From positions 4,439,501 to 4,503,500 of the forward strand of contig OX359195.1 of the NCBI GenBank assembly GCA_947172415.1: a stretch of DNA of 64,000 nt, written 5' to 3'. The stretch is from Chondrosia reniformis (Eukaryota; Porifera; Demospongiae; Chondrillida; Chondrillidae). Position numbers and translations under genes: made by a program. Position 1 is the stretch's first letter, and every line of letters begins with the position of its first letter. The notes under the pieces are model-generated. The model did not search any database, had not been told where the DNA came from, and was given only the letters and a program-made list of their open reading frames with translations. Shown piece after piece: positions 54,720-64,000 of this stretch.

Positions 54720-55390
54720 GCTATTGATTTCAGTGAAGCTAGAGTTGGTATATAGACTGAGAATGCTGACAAACCTAGAAGAAACGCTGATCCTCAATTT
54801 TATATTTGAGAACCCAGGAGTTTGCATGGATGAGGTTCAGGGGTATCTTTTGGGGCGAAGTGATATCTATCCCTACACTTTGCAAGAGTATGCAGTGGTT
54901 GGGACTGACAAGGAGAAGGAATTGGCAAATAGTTTGTTTCTATCTGATGGCAGAGAGCTGCTTTTCCTGTCTGGATTAACACATTGATGCTGTTTACTTT
55001 GTATGGTTGGACAAACAGGTGTCAATTACACAGCCAGTTGGTGAAGGATGGATACAGCATGGTGTGGAGGTAACAACTTTTGACATTATATTGAAAGATC
55101 ACTTCTGCCTTTTGTGATGAAGTGAATCCAAGGTCAATACTGATCATGGACAATGCATCAATTTACTATGTTGACCAGGTTTTGGATATTGTATAATGCT
55201 GGCTGCTTCTTGTGGTTTCTACCTGCTTTTAGCCCTAACATGTATCCAATTGAAGAGGTTATTTAAGAGGTCAGGTGAAAGATGCACTGCAGCTGTCTTT
55301 AAATCCTAGATTGATCGTTCACTCTGCATTAATGGATTTCACAGCAGCAGATTGTGTTGCATATATTGATCACACTGGACATAAAGTTTA
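54720..55390 (+). pseudogene. DDE_3-type (IS630/Tc1-related) transposase, broken
   Basis: Forward text: TNLEETLILNFIFENPGVCM, DEVQGYL (second helix-turn-helix region, LxxxExxxLxxxxxxxPxxxLxEIxxxL), and GLTRRR in a shifted frame. Then LLPFVFFDEVNPRSILIMDN-like text across a shift, with ILIMDNASIHYVDQVLD (the second catalytic D), FLWFLPAFSPNMYPIEEV (PxxSPxxNPIE, catalytic E) and FTAADCVAYIDHTGH at the C-terminus. Such enzymes cut and paste DNA at TA sites. About four breaks are visible, and no terminal repeats were found. Confidence 0.7.
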
Positions 55391-56000
55391 ATCTAGGTAT
55401 TATTGTTGACTGGCATATTATGCAATATATATACAGTACGTATCAAATTTCATTTGTGTACATATGCTATTCACATTACAAATTACCATCATACCATACA
55501 TTAAAAGAAGAAACAAGTTTAGGTCATAGTTCAGGCATTTAAAAATCAAACTTCAATAATCTCATGTAAACCCAAAAACCATGTTAACACCAGGTATGTC
55601 AGCATGATTCCAACTGATCAACTATGATGCCCTTCTGTCGGTCAAAGTCCTCTTGATTGAGGGCTCCAACTTCATAGAGGCTGAATAGATCCTTAATTTG
55701 CTGATTGTACTTGGATAAAGATTTTGATTATAACAGGAAGTGCCCCTTCAGCAATGCTGGTCTTCCAGGGGGTCCTGCATAGGTGTAGACACACCATTAC
55801 ATACATATGTAATAGGTTAAGTCTTTGCAGACTAGCTTGTCTTATCCTTGACCCATTTCCAATCATGACAAGTACAAAGTATAGAGATAGGATACAGGCT
55901 GCCTGTCATTAGGTAAATGTAGGGTGCCTGGTGATGAAAAGTTATATAATTAGCTAACTCTCCCCCATCTGTAGGTGGAGGGGTGCCTACTGGTGGGCAA
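55391..56000. other. Unassigned
   Basis: No motif recognised. 55930-56020 may be the 5' untranslated part of the Penelope-like element that follows. Confidence 0.3.
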
Positions 56001-56022
56001 TTAAGTTAGCCCCTCACTAGTT

Positions 56023-56663
56023 AAGTGTAGCAATAAGCGGTGTAAAACGTGTCCCTCTTTAGTTACTGGCCCTACTTTCAAGAGTTCAGTTACTGGCAGG
56101 ACCTATCAAGTCCGTAGCCCTTGTGGTCCCCTAGGATGCCAGAGTAGGAATGCTGCGTATCTTATTCTTGTAAACGATGTGATGTACAGTGTGTAGGAGA
56201 AACCTCTCAAATGCTTAGGAGTAGAATGAATAGCCATAGGACTAGTACCAAAGGTTTTAAGCCACTGTATCCCTACAATCACTTTAATTCTGATAACCAT
56301 AGTTTTGACGATGCCTTGATTATGCCCATAGAACAGATACCTGAGACACCTAATTCTACTAACCTCAGACTACTGAGAGAAGCGTTCTGGTACAAGGAAC
56401 TCTGCTCTATTTACCCATATGGACTTAACGATAACATTAAAGGTGTTGGCAATATTTCGAAACTTAAAAAAGAGATCATTGTATGGAACCCTTTTAATCG
56501 CTTAGCTCACAAAAGATGGCATCGGCGCTCCAATCTGAAATCAACAGGCAGCAGTAATACCGCCACCTTCGACCCTGAATGGCTCAAAGAACGACTACCA
56601 CTTTACAAGAGCGTAGGCTTTCCAGCTAAACTTAAACGAGAGACTTTTGCATTACCAGCTTGA
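56023..56663 (+). pseudogene. Zinc finger plus GIY-YIG endonuclease domain
   Basis: KCSNKRCKTCPSLVTGPTF is a cysteine-rich motif (CxxxxCxxC) found at the start of Naiad-like proteins. After a frame change the text gives YSCKRCDVQCVGETSQMLRS, RMNSHRTSTKG, HFNSDNHSFDDALIMPIEQI, LREAFWYKELCSIYPYGLN. These are the GIY-YIG blocks (CxxCxxxYVGET, RxxxRxxxHR, HFxxxxHSxxDxxxxxIE, LRxxEExWIxxLxTxxPxGLN). YVGET reads CVGET here. This nuclease would nick the target DNA. Confidence 0.75.
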
Positions 56664-57430
56664 CACCTTCATCGTTCAACTCGGTACAATGTCTTATTAA
56701 TACCCCAAAAACACCTTTTCCGTTTAGACTTATGCTAATGATTAAAGATGTTGTTAAAACACGCGCTTCAGCCAGCCTACCCAAACACCCAACGAAAAGG
56801 ACAAGTCCAGAAGGGTTTCTTAACATTGTGTTTCATAATAAAGTTATAGAAAAAATAGGCCTCTCAGGTATCTTAAACCAAAAGTTAGTGTTAGAAACTG
56901 TCCCACCCTTTATTCAAAACAAAGAGCCCCCATGTGTAGTATATAAGTATACCCAACCGATAGGACCTCAAATCTTTAACTTTTCACAAGCCTCTAAGTC
57001 AGATGTTTTTAGAAAACCAGAACCATGTGAATGTCGCAAATCCCCCTTCATTTACAAGCCCCTAGGCCATGTTTTAACAGGTGAGCTACGTATTTTCAGT
57101 AACCCAAAACTTAGAAAACTTCTTAAGAAAGGAAAAAAGTTAGAGAACCTAATAACTTTTACTGGGTAACTGCTTTAATAATGTGTAAGGAAGGTCTTAG
57201 AAAATATAAGATTGCCTGGGCTGGTAGAGAAAATGTATTTACTTCTGAATTTAGTGAGTGGGAAAATGCTGTAGTTATGAAAACTAATGATAGGATCTCT
57301 AAGCTGTCTAAATTGTATACCAAATCCTCAGTAGCCAAGAAGACCCTTACTTGCCCTAAAATTAAGAAATTCTTAGCAGACCTACATGATAAGTATGTTA
57401 TAGCCCTGCGAAAAGGCCTCTTATAATATA
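56660..57430 (+). pseudogene. Spacer region between GIY-YIG and RT
   Basis: Two open frames (56660-57169, 57181-57426). The first includes FPFRLMLMIKDVVKTRASAS, CVVYKYTQPIGPQIFNFSQA, and CECRKSPFIYKPLGHVLTGE, LRIFSNPKLRKLLKKGKK. I recall the C.C..S.F.....GHV.TG.L.......LR.L...G..FR text from Naiad-like proteins, just upstream of the RT. The second (LRKYKIAWAGRENVFTSEFS, CPKIKKFLADLHDKYV) leads to the DKAxNNxxxxCKxYY block. No separate function is assigned. Confidence 0.65.
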
Positions 57431-58720
57431 ATATTTATATGTAAGTCCTACTATAGACAAATCATTAATGAAGAACTAAGCAGTACCTCTACTTATGCTA
57501 AATGTACAGTAGAAGCCAAAAAATAGAGAACTTAGAACCTAAACCAGACTTGTGTAACCTTCCCTCTTTTTACCGGATGCCTAAGCTACATAAGAACCCT
57601 TACACCTACAGATTCATAGAAGCCTCTCACAAATGTACTACCAAACCCCTTTCTAGATTTCTAAATTCGGCACTCAGACTAATTCTCAAACATTTTAGAG
57701 AATACTGCCTAGATATACTGTATATAGGAATACTGGTGTTAATGCCTTTTGGATAGTAGAAAACTGACTAGAAGTCTTAGATAGTCTTAGGTCTATACCC
57801 ACTAGAAAGCCCAGCTAGCTAGTTTTGATTTTTCTACCTTATGTACAGCGATCCCCCATAACCTACTGAGAGACAAGATTACTAACATTATTCATGGTTC
57901 CTATACCTGTAGGAAGTCCCAATATACAGAAGTCTGTCAGGATAACAATGGTCTAACAATGTCTCCAATAAAGCAGTCACAGCTGTTCATTCAGTAGAGC
58001 TCTTTAATTACTTTATTGAAAACATTTATGTATGTGTAGAGGGTTCTGTATTTAAGCAATGTGTAGGTACTATCCCTATCAGTACTGACTGTGCCCCTGT
58101 AGTTGCCAATCTTTTTCTGTTTGCCTATGAGTATGAGTTTATGAATGGACTACTTAAGGATAACATCACCCTAGCTATTTAATTTTCCAATACTTATAGG
58201 TATATTGATGACTTTTATGTATATATCAACAGCAAGGATTTCGAACTGTTAAAAAGACAAATACCAGCCCTAGGAAATTCCCCTTTTAGACTTAGATAAA
58301 ACCATTACTAATCAATTTATCACTAAAGTATATGATAAGCGAGAGGACTTTAACTTTAATACAGTAAATTTCCCCCATTTAGATAGTAATATTCCTAATA
58401 CCCCAGCCTATATGGTGTCTTTATTTCACAGCTACAATTAGGTATTCCAGAATATGTAGTGACTTCTCCGGTTTTCAGGCTAAAAGTTTGCAGTTATGTA
58501 GTAGGCTTACTAAGTAGGGTTACAAATACTTTAAGCTAAAATCAACCTTTAAACCTTCCTATCCTGGCAGCCTCTAGTTAGAATCAAGTATACGCAAAAG
58601 TAGCTAGTATGCTTAAGGACTGTCTTGTGTTACCCCATATTGTGTTACCCCACCTCCAAAGAAATGTTACTACTATAAGTCCTAATGGTAGACTTGTGTA
58701 GTATGTCCTACTTGTGCCTA
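57431..58720 (+). pseudogene. Naiad-like reverse transcriptase, broken
   Basis: Text in order: LPSFYRMPKLHKNPYTYRFI (57556-57615), SFDFSTLCTAIPHNLL-like (57825-57870, D of motif A), APVVANLFLFAYEYEFMNG (58090-58150), YRYIDDFYVYIN (catalytic DD, 58197-58235), YDKREDFNFNTVNFPHLDSN and IPNTPAYMVSL (58330-58420). These are the blocks (PKxHKNP, DFSxLYTxIPH, GTNCAPLLADLFLxxYE, YIDDL, KRxDFxFxIxNFPxLxxNIPxxPxYG) of the Penelope RT type with an R(Y)IDD box. The catalytic DD is intact, but stops occur throughout. Confidence 0.8.
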
Positions 58721-58937
58721 TAGTTATGCTGAGTCTGTTTTACCTGTACATGGAAGATTACTAATAGATTTAATTCATAAATTTATTTTGACTTGCATTC
58801 CTTTCATAAAATTAAATTTTATCATATGTCTTAGTTAAGACCTTAATTAAATTTTGACTCCAAAATAGTGTTTTTAAGCCCCCTAGATTTAGCATAGAGA
58901 GCCAAGGATTCACAGAAGATCAATAAAAAGAAAAAGA

Positions 58938-58996
58938 CTCCCAGGATCACTGATGAAGGGTGGAATTCCCAGAAACGGCTGTCTGACCCAGTGGAG
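58938..58996 (+). ncRNA. Hammerhead ribozyme-like sequence after the Naiad-like element
   Basis: Core boxes are CTGATGA (58950-58956) and GAAA (58972-58975). Stem II is GGG/CCC (58958-58960 with 58968-58970), with an A opposite an A at its base. Stem III is A75-U82 and C76-G81 closing a GGCT loop, and the cleavage triplet is GTC (58981-58983). Stem I pairs 58938-58949 (CTCCCAGGATCA) with 58984-58996 (TGACCCAGTGGAG): three pairs, a mismatch, two pairs, a mismatch, then CTCC with GGAG. All universal boxes are present. Short stem III is typical of the hammerheads reported in Penelope-like elements. Confidence 0.6.
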
Positions 58997-59049
58997 AGGA
59001 AGATGAAAGAAGGGAAAAGAAGGAAGAAAAGACTCCTGCATCTTCATCC

Positions 59050-59600
59050 AAAGCTCTCTTCAGGTGTTGTTCCCCTATAGCCCTATATAGAATAGGGATA
59101 GCATGTAGGAAAATGGTATCTTAGATTTTTCATAGATAGAAATAGTGATTGTTGATGACCATAAAGTCTTAAGAAAATTTGGCCCTGACAGTCTGTTATT
59201 TCAATTGTACTGTGATCATCTGCATATGATAAAATGAATATTTATTATGGAGTGTTTCTAAGCCCACTCTTGAATTCACTATATAGGATCTTCTACGTCT
59301 CTTACATCCCTAGGCAGTCTATTCCAGTCCTGACGTTTCCTGAACATAAGGGAGAGTTTGATTGTTCTGCCAAATGTTCTAACATTACCATGTATTTTCA
59401 GGTCAGCAACCTTCGAAGGTCTTGAAACTTTAGGAGACACAATATCAATTTGCGTTCCAAGGGCTATTGGTCAATGGGGTACTCTGACCTGACCCATTAG
59501 TACAACACCTGTAATGGTTTTGGCTAACTCTGTAAACACTTCATTTAGTTAACTTGTTTCTTGGTAGTTTATGTACTTTCCAACATTTGAATGCAAGGAG
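59050..59600 (-). pseudogene. LINE ORF2 C-terminal fragment
   Basis: On the reverse strand the text reads VLMGQVRVPH, KVADLKIHGNVRTFGRTIKL and SLMFRKRQDWNRLPRDVRDV. It resembles the end of LINE ORF2 proteins (...R.F..R....WN.LP..V). It lies just downstream of, and opposite to, the Naiad-like element. Confidence 0.5.
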
Positions 59601-59670
59601 AATTGTTAACACTCGTGGGCAGTCCTTCCTCTAATGCTTCTCCCCAAAATGATACTGGGCATTGGTAAAT

Positions 59671-60135
59671 TTATTGTCCATGGTGTTTCTTCAGTAACTC
59701 AAACCTGGTTTGAACCCATTCTTGCCTGTCTTCTGCGTCAGATGTCCTCTTCTTTGCTTTTGGTGCAGAGATTTCACTGTCATCTTCAAATCTTTTCTTT
59801 ACACAACAAATACATACTGTGCCTTCAACATTAATCTCCTCTGCGGCAAAGCAAAACCAAGTCTTCACATGACTTAAGCTAAACGTTTTTCCTTCTCTAT
59901 GGTAGTATCCCACCTCAGAAAGGCCATTCACGGCCAGCTGCTTTGCCTGGTAGGTTTTGAAGAGAACTTACAAGTCGTTGTGCTTCTTGGCATGCTCTTC
60001 ACTATGATATTTTAAATTCTTTCTCCTTAACTATCACCGTTGCAGAAGAGGTTGCCTCTGACCCATCTACTGTTCCTGTGCCGGTTGCTGGGATCCTTTC
60101 TGTTCCCGATATTATCGTCACTCAATTCTGAGATT
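59671..60135 (-). other. Unidentified coding-like segment
   Basis: A reverse-strand frame at 59671-59931 (86 codons) reads NGLSEVGYYHREGKTFSLSH, VKTWFCFAAEEINVEGTVCI, then a basic part with KAKKRTSDAEDRQEW. Composition looks protein-like, but I do not recognise the family. Upstream on the same strand, 59940-60134 may be coding: it follows a possible splice acceptor (TAATCTCAG) and ends at ACTTGTAAGT, a good donor consensus. It could be host exons or an unknown element protein. No function is claimed. Confidence 0.35.
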
Positions 60136-60751
60136 ACATTTAAATTATTATTTTGTCATTCCCGGTTTATTCTACCGAATAGCATTCACAAAATTGCCTA
60201 TACATAATCTTAGTATATTATCATTTTATGTTTTTGAAAAATGACTCCCAAAGCCTTAGCAGTACCAGAGTGATCACCATGTGGCCATACCAATTTATCA
60301 CTACAAGTACACTTAACATGTTCTGATTAGGAATGTGAAATTCTGATAAAGGGTGTTCTCAAACATTTTGCATATATTTTCAATTTTACTTTGAAATTCA
60401 ACACATTTAAGTAATTTTAATACCTCTTTGCTTAAATCTTCAAAAAAAGTGATTAAAATTAACAAAATCACCAATTTCAATCTTTGTATTAAATAGATAA
60501 ATGACATTTTACTGAGTGATGAACCCAAAAAACTTTAAGGTAAAAGTGGCAAAATGATAAATTACAACAAATGCTTCAGTGTTAAAATTGTATAACAATA
60601 ACATTGATAGTTAAAGAATGTTGCTATATACTTCTATTAAGTGTTCTACAGTTTTCTTACGTAAATGTCCCTCCCTTACTACTCAGTTGACAGTCATATA
60701 AAATTATTGATTCTTTTGGTATGGTATCTTCCCAAGGCACAACCTTCTTAC

Positions 60752-60972
60752 CTTTTCATAATTTCCAGGGCTTCCTGGAGGATGAATATCCCCTTTTTAT
60801 CCACTGAACTACACCCATCTCACTGACCTTCAAAACCTTTCCAATTGCTGGTTTGCCTTTTTGTTCCACAGTATTTACGGCCACTAACTGATCTATCCTC
60901 AGCCCAGAATGATCTTCCACCCTTCGGATTCGGTCAGATGACAATCGATGTGATTCACTGTATACCTGCATG
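60752..60972 (-). other. Candidate exon of unknown protein
   Basis: The reverse-strand frame reads YSESHRLSSDRIRRVEDHSG, LRIDQLVAVNTVEQKGKPAI, GKVLKVSEMGVVQWIKRGYS. It is bounded upstream by CCCATGCAG (acceptor-like) and downstream by AAAAGGTAAGAAG (donor-like). The QLVAVNxxxxxGKPxIGKVLxVxExxVxVxWxxGxY pattern resembles a small beta-rich module I have seen in uncharacterised invertebrate proteins, but I cannot name it. A TGA in this frame comes just before the donor. A gene made of this and 59671-60135 is possible but unproven. Confidence 0.35.
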
Positions 60973-61021
60973 GGTATATAAGTAGATTGACTTGTAATCT
61001 CAGTATTTACATTGTCAAATG

Positions 61022-61142
61022 AAACCCCCAAATTTGGGCACACAGACAGAGCCTCAAATTTGGGCGCAGAGTCCCAAATAAGGGCACATAGACAGAGCCC
61101 CAAATTTGGGCACATAGACAGAGTCCAAAATTTGGACACAGA
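61022..61142. repeat. Short minisatellite, 20-27 bp units
   Basis: CCCAAATTTGGGCACA(C/T)AGACAGAG repeats about four and a half times with variation. CCAAATTTGG in each unit is a palindrome. The repeated CPNLGLCLCA-type translation on the reverse strand comes from this repeat. Confidence 0.85.
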
Positions 61143-61884
61143 TTAATACCTTCTTTGGAAAGCACACAGGACTTATTTAATTTAAAACATACTCTAATGA
61201 AAGACATGAAATTCTGTTTTAAGCATGTTTAATTTTCATTTTGCATATTTATAGGAAGGAAAAATGAGAATCGTGCCATGTTTGAAGTTATGTTAATTGT
61301 ATAATAGTAATGTGTCATTTGTCACGAATTTTTTTTCATAATATTTCCATGATGTTGACGTTTATATTGAAGTTCAATTAAATGTGTCCTGAAAGTTAAC
61401 TTAAATGGGAGTGCAGAGTTAAGGAGAATATAATGAAAATGAAACGGCCATTTTATAATATGCTTACAAATTAAAGATCGCCACAATCGCCGGATGTATT
61501 TATTGCTGCTGAGCACATGCTGAGGACATTGCTCAAGACAGAATGCAGAGTGCACAATCATTGCTTGGTCAGAATGGTCATGATATTGTAAGTCCTAATC
61601 GTTTTATTGCCTTTCAAAATTGATTTTATTTTGTTTTTATTAGACCTGGTGACCTGAAATATGTTGTGTTTCTCTGAAGAGGCAAAGTAATGTGAAGTGT
61701 TTATGTTAAGTTGAGTATAGTCCAACAACACATTTAACCATTATCAGAGAGTATGTAGGGATGGTACCGGTAGTTTCATTTTCCCTATACATTTGTATAT
61801 AAACGAAAATTCGAAATATGCTGAAAATCACCGAAAAAAGCTATGTATAGCTAAAAATAGACCAGTGTCTTTTATATTTTTAAT
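61143..61884. other. Unassigned
   Basis: No motif recognised in this AT-rich stretch. Confidence 0.35.
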
Positions 61885-62757
61885 GGCTTTCTGATGTAAA
61901 TTCAGAAGAAACTTAGATTTTACATCGTCTGACACTCATTTTGGCTGAAGTACAGACTATATGCCGACCGATAAAGTATATCCAATTTAACATGCGTGAG
62001 TATACATAATCAGTAAACCTTTGTCAGTTTCTTTTTTAACTGGTAAAAACGAACAGCAATATACTGAAAGAGTAAGTTTTATGTGACCAAAATGTCAAAA
62101 TAACACTTAACATCAATTTAACTTCACTACATGTCTTGCAAATGGTGGTGTTTGGGAAGCCATGGTTGTTTCTAATGTTCAGGACACTTAGGACACCGGA
62201 AATGTTAAGATCTACGTATTTACACACCCATTGAACATATATATACATATCATAAGTTCTCATCCAGTTACCCTTCCACATTGTACTTATTTTGTTATAA
62301 TGTAAAATATAATACATATTGCGTAATAGTTTGTGGTGTAGTCAGCCATTTTATACTGCCTTTTTTGCTCAGGTTCTTCCTACTAAGTGGAAATCAGAAA
62401 AGATTTCAAGATGGGTATCATTGCTCAACAGAATAAAGAATTTGAAGAGCATGAGATTTGTTAGTTGCTTTCCAAGTTGTAAAACAGTGTGTTTTATATT
62501 AAAGGCTATCTGACATAATGTCAGAAGAAACCTAAATTTTACAAAGTCTGACACTCATTTTGGCTGAAAATACATACATATATATACACAATATGCCGAC
62601 CGATAAAGTATTTGCAAATTAATTCTAAAAAATATGCATGCGTATACATAATCAGTAAGCCTTTGTCAGTCCCCTTTTTCTGATTGAAACAAACGGCGAT
62701 ATACTGAAAGGGTAAGTTTTGTCCGGCCTAAATGTAGGAATAACACTTAACATTAAT
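61885..62757. repeat. Direct duplication, two copies of about 230-250 bp
   Basis: 61885-62115 and 62509-62757 share a series of blocks in order: CAGAAGAAAC, TCTGACACTCATTTTGGCTG, ATATGCCGACCGATAAAGTA, GTATACATAATCAGTAA, CCTTTGTCAGT, CGATATACTGAAAG-type and AACACTTAACAT. Identity is roughly 80-85% by eye. The 390 bp between them includes 62140-62210, with GGACACTTAGGACACC and a GTTCAGGACACTTA scrap resembling unit U. Confidence 0.75.
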
Positions 62758-63036
62758 ATTTTTGAATTAGCTAAATTGACAAATCACAGTCAAATAGCTG
62801 TAACATTTGGTAATATGTATGCTGCATGTTGTTCCCAGTTATAAGTTAAATTCATTGGTCAAGTGACAATCACAGCCAGATATTTGGCATGGTTATAAAT
62901 ATGTGTAAATAGGACTTTTAATTAATGTATATAATAAAAATTTGTTTAACTTAGTAATTGCGCCAAACCGAATGGTGATTTTTCTCTCTGTCTGTCTATT
63001 GTGTGTTATTTCAAAGACATTTGGGGAAGCGGCTAT
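62758..63036. other. Unassigned
   Basis: Nothing recognised. Confidence 0.3.
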
Positions 63037-63400
63037 TTAATACATTAAACAGCAATCGGAATGATAAAAAATGGTTGAGTGGTAAAGTGATAGTACCGTA
63101 TATTGAACATGAATCACTGAAACAACCACTTGCGCTTGCTCAGGCTCGCCCCACAATGCCTTGCATTCACTAGTTTGATAATTGGAGGCAAACCTAACCT
63201 CTGGTGTTTGATTGTGTGTTAAAATGGTTTCTTGTGATCCTGTGTCAAGCTCAACCATGTGTTCATCTTGATGTACTTGTGCTTTATTGGTGAGCAAAGA
63301 GGGTAGCATCCAGGCACTGCTGCGTTCCTCCTCTAACTCCCTTAAGAAGGTGTTCCAAGTGGTGTAAGAACTGTCTGACACCCATTTTGCCCATTAGGTA
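63037..63400 (-). other. Unidentified coding-like frame
   Basis: A reverse-strand frame reads SDSSYTTWNTFLRELEEERS, LLTNKAQVHQDEHMVELDTG, SQETILTHNQTPEVRFASNY, QTSECKALWGEPEQAQVVV. It is hydrophilic with protein-like composition, and the region is GC-richer than its surroundings. No known motif. It could be an exon of a host gene extending past the window or part of an unknown element. Confidence 0.3.
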
Positions 63401-64000
63401 AGTCCGATTTAAAAGATGGAACGTCTAATTTTTCATAAACTTGTAGGGAAACATGTGGTTCTACTTCTGCCATAGTCTACTAATTTAGAATTGGATATAT
63501 TATTGGTATGATTTCCTATTAGAAGCTATAATTTATAGTATGTGAGTATACTTCATTATGATATGTATATTAAATAAGGGATTGTGAGAGTGAAGCGTAT
63601 ATATTATAATAGAGAGGTAATTTAGGATACTAAAACATACATCAATTGAATACTGTTGCTAGACTCACCTTTAAGAGGATTAGACCTTCCTCTGACCACT
63701 TATTGGTAGTCCATTGTCGCCAATACATGACAGCTTTGTTAGATTCGTTGAGTTTGAATCTAAAATGTAAAGGCTGTGTATGGCCATGGACATTTTCAAT
63801 TCAGTCTATTAACCAGCTCTTATTGTCATACACAGTATGTAATTGTTGGACAAATGGTGATGGAGTGAAGCTCTCCTTAATTGAAGTAATCAGATATAAA
63901 TGAAGTAGAGCTGTTTCAAGGTGGGTAGGTTGTTCATGAGCATAGTAAGTTATTATACGTTATATACCTGGAATTGTTTCTGCTCCATGTCTTCGGAGAT
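63401..64000. other. Unassigned window end
   Basis: A forward frame at 63646-63903 shows no recognisable motif. No repeat end was seen. Confidence 0.3.

Larger units (their letters stand above)
56001..59000 (+). mobile_element. Naiad-like Penelope element (GIY-YIG before RT)
   Basis: Forward order is cysteine-rich finger (56023-56062), GIY-YIG (56157-56240), a long spacer with two open frames (56211-56663, 56660-57169) and then the RT (57560-58450). GIY-YIG ahead of the RT is the permuted order described for the Naiad/Chlamys clade of Penelope-like elements, in contrast to the RT-then-GIY-YIG elements at 10034 and 44170. A hammerhead-ribozyme-like sequence lies downstream (58938-58996). Roughly eight or more frame breaks are present. 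Exact ends were not determined. Confidence 0.7.

Noticed and set aside
1-64000. tRNA, rRNA or CRISPR features
   Set aside because: I looked for a GGTTCGAATCC-type T arm, for long conserved rRNA-like GC blocks and for regularly spaced identical repeats. None was found by eye. A covariance-model scan would be needed to exclude a diverged tRNA.

Overview
This window reads as a transposon-dense, AT-rich, gene-poor stretch of an invertebrate animal genome. The mixture of element types fits an early-branching marine metazoan such as a sponge or cnidarian, but I cannot name the species. The types seen are Helitron, pogo/Tigger-like, piggyBac-like, hAT, a DDE_3-type transposase, Mutator-like MITEs, Ginger-like, several LINE clades, three or more Penelope-like elements, and one Gypsy LTR fossil. 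There is no operon structure, rRNA or CRISPR array, I recognise no tRNA, and I found no host gene that I can identify with confidence. The only long open frame is a LINE reverse transcriptase at 20617-23691. All element boundaries below were read by eye from terminal repeats, target-site duplications and recognisable protein motifs.

Layout. 1-1838: AT-rich DNA with a reversed repeat copy. 1839-5640: decayed Helitron cut by a TA-flanked pogo-like element. 5650-6250: LINE scraps. 6840-7410: degenerate ATCCCATA-rich low-complexity tract. 7925-12970: one decayed LINE hosting two Penelope-like insertions, a Tigger relic and a piggyBac-like MITE. 13083-17285: Gypsy LTR fossil whose left LTR holds a MITE and a CR1 5' fragment. 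18160-24326: a 6.2 kb element with GC-rich inverted termini and a 5-bp target duplication, carrying the best-preserved LINE.

26236-28520, 37590-38600 (reversed) and 49978-52212: three copies of a composite repeat made of an AT-rich unit plus a long foldback. The foldback loop points in opposite directions in the two complete copies. 28599-31319: near-complete hAT element. 31890-36500: LINE and transposon scraps. 38643-39314: Mutator-like MITE with a perfect 9-bp target duplication. 40066-40365 and 52234-52650: a second long-hairpin family. 40590-43600: LINE inside LINE. 43985-45080: second Penelope-like element. 45851-46344: pogo/mariner-type MITE. 47700-49330: LINE with a probable nuclease-type C-terminus. 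52960-53860: Penelope remnant with a hAT MITE. 54500-55390: DDE_3-type transposase. 56020-59000: Penelope-like element with N-terminal GIY-YIG (Naiad-like) and a hammerhead-ribozyme-like sequence after it. 59671-61140 and 63037-63400: reverse-strand coding-like segments I cannot identify, the best candidates for host exons.

The elements do not form a pathway. The window is a record of successive nested insertions. The most notable structures are the foldback with flipped loop, the hammerhead-like motifs that accompany Penelope-like elements, and the Ginger-like element with palindromic termini.
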